Position numbers and translations under genes: made by a program. The notes below the pieces were generated by a model. It saw only the letters and a program-made list of their open reading frames with translations. It was not told the DNA's origin and did no database searches. 64,000 nt of DNA, from positions 1 through 64,000 of the forward strand of contig JASLKO010000180.1 of assembly GCA_030747475.1 (NCBI GenBank). The letters run 5' to 3'. Positions 61,875 to 64,000 of this stretch are shown piece by piece. Source of the DNA: Candidatus Thalassarchaeaceae archaeon. Lineage in GTDB: Archaea; Thermoplasmatota; Poseidoniia; Poseidoniales; Thalassarchaeaceae. The first letter of the stretch is position 1. Each line of letters starts with the position of its first letter.

Positions 61875-62288
61875 ATGGAGACCTCATGCGGAGTCGTCTT
61901 GGTTAATTTTGGGAGTGTGCTTCTCCTCCAATATCCGCAAGGCCATTGGGGCTTCCCCAAAGGCCATTTTGAAGAAGAGGATGGTGCATATCAACAGACT
62001 GCCCTAAGGGAATTAGAAGAAGAAACAGGTATTTCGGAAGTCCGGATGGTTGAAGATTGGAGAATCCGAACCGAATACACATTCGCGCGGAAGGGCCGCC
62101 CTGTGCTGAAGGAGGTATTCTGGTTCATTGGGGAAACGGATCAATATGAAATCAATTTGAGCCATGAACATCGAAATTACATGTGGCTGGATTGGGAAGG
62201 TGCCGAAGCTCAATTGACATTCGAACCAAGTAAGGAAGTACTCAGAGCCGCTAGGAATCAACTACGAGCCATGGGTCGTGAAGTTTAG
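61875..62288 (+). CDS. Nudix hydrolase, diadenosine-tetraphosphatase-like
   Basis: A 137-aa Nudix protein. After SVLLLQYPQGHWGFPKGH comes a Nudix box whose second half is canonical (ALRELEEETGI). The first half reads GHFEEEDGAYQQT, which is one residue longer than the usual Gly-x5-Glu-x7-Arg spacing, so the catalytic helix turn may be shifted. The PKGH start is typical of Ap4A hydrolases, which clear diadenosine polyphosphates. It is cytosolic, and convergent with the adenosyltransferase gene with a 4-bp overlap. Confidence 0.88.
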   Translation: METSCGVVLVNFGSVLLLQYPQGHWGFPKGHFEEEDGAYQQTALRELEEETGISEVRMVEDWRIRTEYTFARKGRPVLKEVFWFIGETDQYEINLSHEHRNYMWLDWEGAEAQLTFEPSKEVLRAARNQLRAMGREV

Positions 62289-62917
62289 TCACGTTTCCCG
62301 ATTGGAACCCACAAGATTTCATCTTCTCCAAGGACTGCGGTAATCCATCGACCTAGTACAAAGAACCAATCTGAAAGTCGATTTAGATATGCGATGACAT
62401 CACTCCGAACCGCACCATCACCTTCTAAATCACGTACCCTTATTGCAACCCTTTCCACACGCCGAGTCACCGTTCGCGCCAAATGGATTGTTGCAATTAA
62501 TGGAGAGCCGGCAGGAAGAATGAATGATTCCAATGGAGTTAGATCCGTGAGCCAGGCGTCCATATCTTCGCAGAGTTGGTCTGCTTGTTCCATGCTAATG
62601 ACTCCCATCCCTTCAGGCAAGTCATTGGGATGACAAGCACACTCCCCTCCAATATCGAATAATTCCTGTTGAAGATGAGCAAGTTTCGGTTCTGCAGAAT
62701 TTCTTACCCGACGAACGGTTGCACGCAAACCTCCATCAGAATGTCTACCATCGACACGTTCCAATTCTGCACGGACTAAACCGACTACAGCATTCAATTC
62801 GTCAATGGTCCCGAATAATTCTAAGCGCACATGACTCTTAGGAACCCGTTCCCCTGAGAGTAGTGATGACTCTCCAGTATCTCCACCTCCGGTATGGACC
62901 TTAGTGATACGAACCAT
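62285..62917 (-). CDS. ATP:cob(I)alamin adenosyltransferase, PduO/MMAB type
   Basis: A 210-aa enzyme that transfers the adenosyl group of ATP to cob(I)alamin, making adenosylcobalamin. Family marks: KVHTGGGDTGESSLLSGERV at the N-terminus (ATP-binding), LELFGTIDELNAVVGLVRAE, LQQELFDIGGECACH, ILPAGSPLIATIHLARTVTR and AYLNRLSDWFFVLGRW. The start at 62917 matches the family N-terminus; upstream in-frame codons are spurious. Its product is the cofactor of the class II ribonucleotide reductase encoded 5.5 kb away, the only clear B12 user in this window. Confidence 0.93.
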   Translation of the reverse strand: MVRITKVHTGGGDTGESSLLSGERVPKSHVRLELFGTIDELNAVVGLVRAELERVDGRHSDGGLRATVRRVRNSAEPKLAHLQQELFDIGGECACHPNDLPEGMGVISMEQADQLCEDMDAWLTDLTPLESFILPAGSPLIATIHLARTVTRRVERVAIRVRDLEGDGAVRSDVIAYLNRLSDWFFVLGRWITAVLGEDEILWVPIGKRD

Positions 62918-62966
62918 GGACAACCCCAACCTAAGGGAGGGGGTACACATCATGGGCCTTTCGCAA

Positions 62967-63347
62967 TCATCGATTGTCAATTATTGGGCGAGTGATGGGT
63001 GGAATTTCAACCCTAGAACTCAAATTTTCTTCTCGTTGTTTACGAACAGTTCTCCCTTCTTTTATTCGAGTCAAAACAAGGAGGCCGAATAGAACCCAAA
63101 TACTCAATTCAAGAATCAATAGGACCCAATACCATGCTCCCAATGATGAGAGCATGGCCGAGGCATCATATGGTCCCCCATTGATTCCCATGTATAGGGC
63201 TTGAGAGAGTAGATTTGCACTGAACCAAACCACAACAACGGCCCAAGCAAATCGGACACCGTGTGCTTTCAATTCCCTTCGCAGAATCTTTTCACCCGTA
63301 TTATTCTCACTTTCAAGATATTTTAACCCATACATGAGCAGACCCAT
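62967..63347 (-). CDS. Small membrane protein, two helices
   Basis: A 126-aa protein with two membrane helices (about residues 32-52, AWAVVVVWFSANLLSQAL, and 70-92, WVLLILELSIWVLFGLLVLT) and a basic C-terminal tail (RKQREENLSSRVEIPPITRP). I do not recognise the family. It lies 22 bp downstream of the last gene of the window in the same direction and 49 bp upstream of the adenosyltransferase, so the three may form one transcription unit. Confidence 0.55.
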   Translation of the reverse strand: MGLLMYGLKYLESENNTGEKILRRELKAHGVRFAWAVVVVWFSANLLSQALYMGINGGPYDASAMLSSLGAWYWVLLILELSIWVLFGLLVLTRIKEGRTVRKQREENLSSRVEIPPITRPIIDNR

Positions 63348-63369
63348 GGGTCCCCTCGGTTTTTACCCC

Positions 63370-64000
63370 TTATTCCGATTCAGAAATCGGCACGCGCAAG
63401 CGCTTTATGCACGATTCAACCTTCTGAATCCAAGCGTTATTGACTGAATCTTCACCACCAAGTCGTTCTAATCTTTCAGCATGGTGTGCAGCGGCGGTAG
63501 TTTCACCTCTCATCTCGTGAATCCTAACCAATGCAGCATGACTCATTGCATCTAACCAATTTTCTTCAGTATGCCATGATTTTTCAAACATTGAAATCGC
63601 ACCGCGATCGCCATCAATCAGCCCCCGTTCTAACTGCCTCAATGCTGCTTGGGACCACGTGATACCTTGTACTCCGATGATTAGCCCTTTCCAAAAAAGA
63701 AACATTTCCAGTAAGATGACTAAAGTCGCCAAAATAAATCCAAAGATTTGTTCCGTTTGATCATAATCCCCCCATGCTCCAGTGAGAATAGAAACAGTTC
63801 CTGCTGCGAGCCACATTCCAGTAAATGGTGCCACAATTACGTCAGTTTTCTGTATAGATGTATAGCGAACACCAAACATTACTCCGATACCACCAACTAA
63901 TGCTGCGATTAATCCTGGCAGATCTGGATCAGTATTTCGTGGGGATTGCGTCGCAATCGCTAGAATCCCAGTGATTCCGATCATTGCCCATGCCCATCGT
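63370..64000 (-). CDS. Membrane protein with helical soluble tail, cut by the window end
   Basis: The reading frame stays open to the right edge (the codons before the Met at 63984 encode RWAWA, continuing the hydrophobic stretch), so the gene probably starts outside the window. Visible are about four membrane helices in the first 120 residues (LAAGTVSILTGAW, then FGFILATLVILLEMFLFWKG), then a soluble helical segment (about 130-190; AALVRIHEMRGETTAAAHHA) resembling a TPR-type hairpin. Function unknown. It is the presumed first gene of a unit with the small membrane protein and perhaps the adenosyltransferase. Confidence 0.55.
   Translation of the reverse strand, partial: RWAWAMIGITGILAIATQSPRNTDPDLPGLIAALVGGIGVMFGVRYTSIQKTDVIVAPFTGMWLAAGTVSILTGAWGDYDQTEQIFGFILATLVILLEMFLFWKGLIIGVQGITWSQAALRQLERGLIDGDRGAISMFEKSWHTEENWLDAMSHAALVRIHEMRGETTAAAHHAERLERLGGEDSVNNAWIQKVESCIKRLRVPISESE

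Noticed and set aside
1..64000. Insertion sequences, integrases, prophage or attachment sites
   Set aside because: No transposase or integrase motifs, phage structural genes or flanking target duplications were found; the window appears to be stable chromosome.

Overview
The window reads as a chromosomal segment of a marine planktonic euryarchaeon, most likely Candidatus Poseidoniales (Marine Group II). The grounds are an archaeal DnaG-type primase, a complete-looking archaellum core (arlB, D/E-like, F, G, H, I, J), an Lrp/AsnC regulator, in-operon Shine-Dalgarno sequences of the GAGGTGAT type, very compact packing, and several giant surface proteins with acidic calcium-binding repeats beside bacterial-type central enzymes (NADP-type isocitrate dehydrogenase, B12-dependent ribonucleotide reductase). 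The taxon is inferred from gene content; no database was searched.

Layout. 1-17000 is mainly housekeeping: the tail of a site-2-type membrane protease, an M28 peptidase lipoprotein, DnaG, a proline-rich membrane protein, a divergent pair (an 837-aa helical protein and an 808-aa TPR protein), a thioredoxin-like protein, two methyltransferase/Lrp-type genes, enolase, an aminotransferase, tRNA-Cys and two GNAT acetyltransferases. 17051-34860 is one long rightward block: a putative DNA-binding regulator behind a 16-bp palindrome, two membrane-anchored proteins carrying three DUF2135/YfaP-like domains, a small TerB-like protein, a 1573-aa surface protein with NEW3/CARDB-like repeats, a coiled-coil partner, and then the archaellum genes. 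An MscS channel follows.

36321-49433 holds three giant surface proteins (RCC1-like, GCC2/GCC3-like, LamG-like or beta-helix ectodomains, TSP3-type acidic repeats, one membrane helix). Their predicted cytoplasmic tails end in a helix-hairpin-helix, an EF-hand or a SAP motif. 49500-64000 returns to metabolism: methyltransferase, isocitrate dehydrogenase, OsmC-like protein, two TerB-like proteins, class II ribonucleotide reductase, a 1145-aa PIN-domain protein, a small membrane protein, a DHH phosphoesterase, a Nudix hydrolase, a cobalamin adenosyltransferase (which makes the cofactor the reductase needs) and two membrane proteins, the last cut by the window end.

Two window-wide patterns stand out. 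Of ten convergent gene ends, six meet with exactly zero intervening bases and three overlap by 4-13 bp. Short perfect hairpins (6-10 bp stems, 3-4 nt loops) sit just upstream of many start codons, and one contains the start codon itself. The best candidate for an undescribed system is the 17051-28203 module placed directly upstream of the archaellum genes, followed by the trio of giant surface proteins with nucleic-acid-binding-like cytoplasmic tails.
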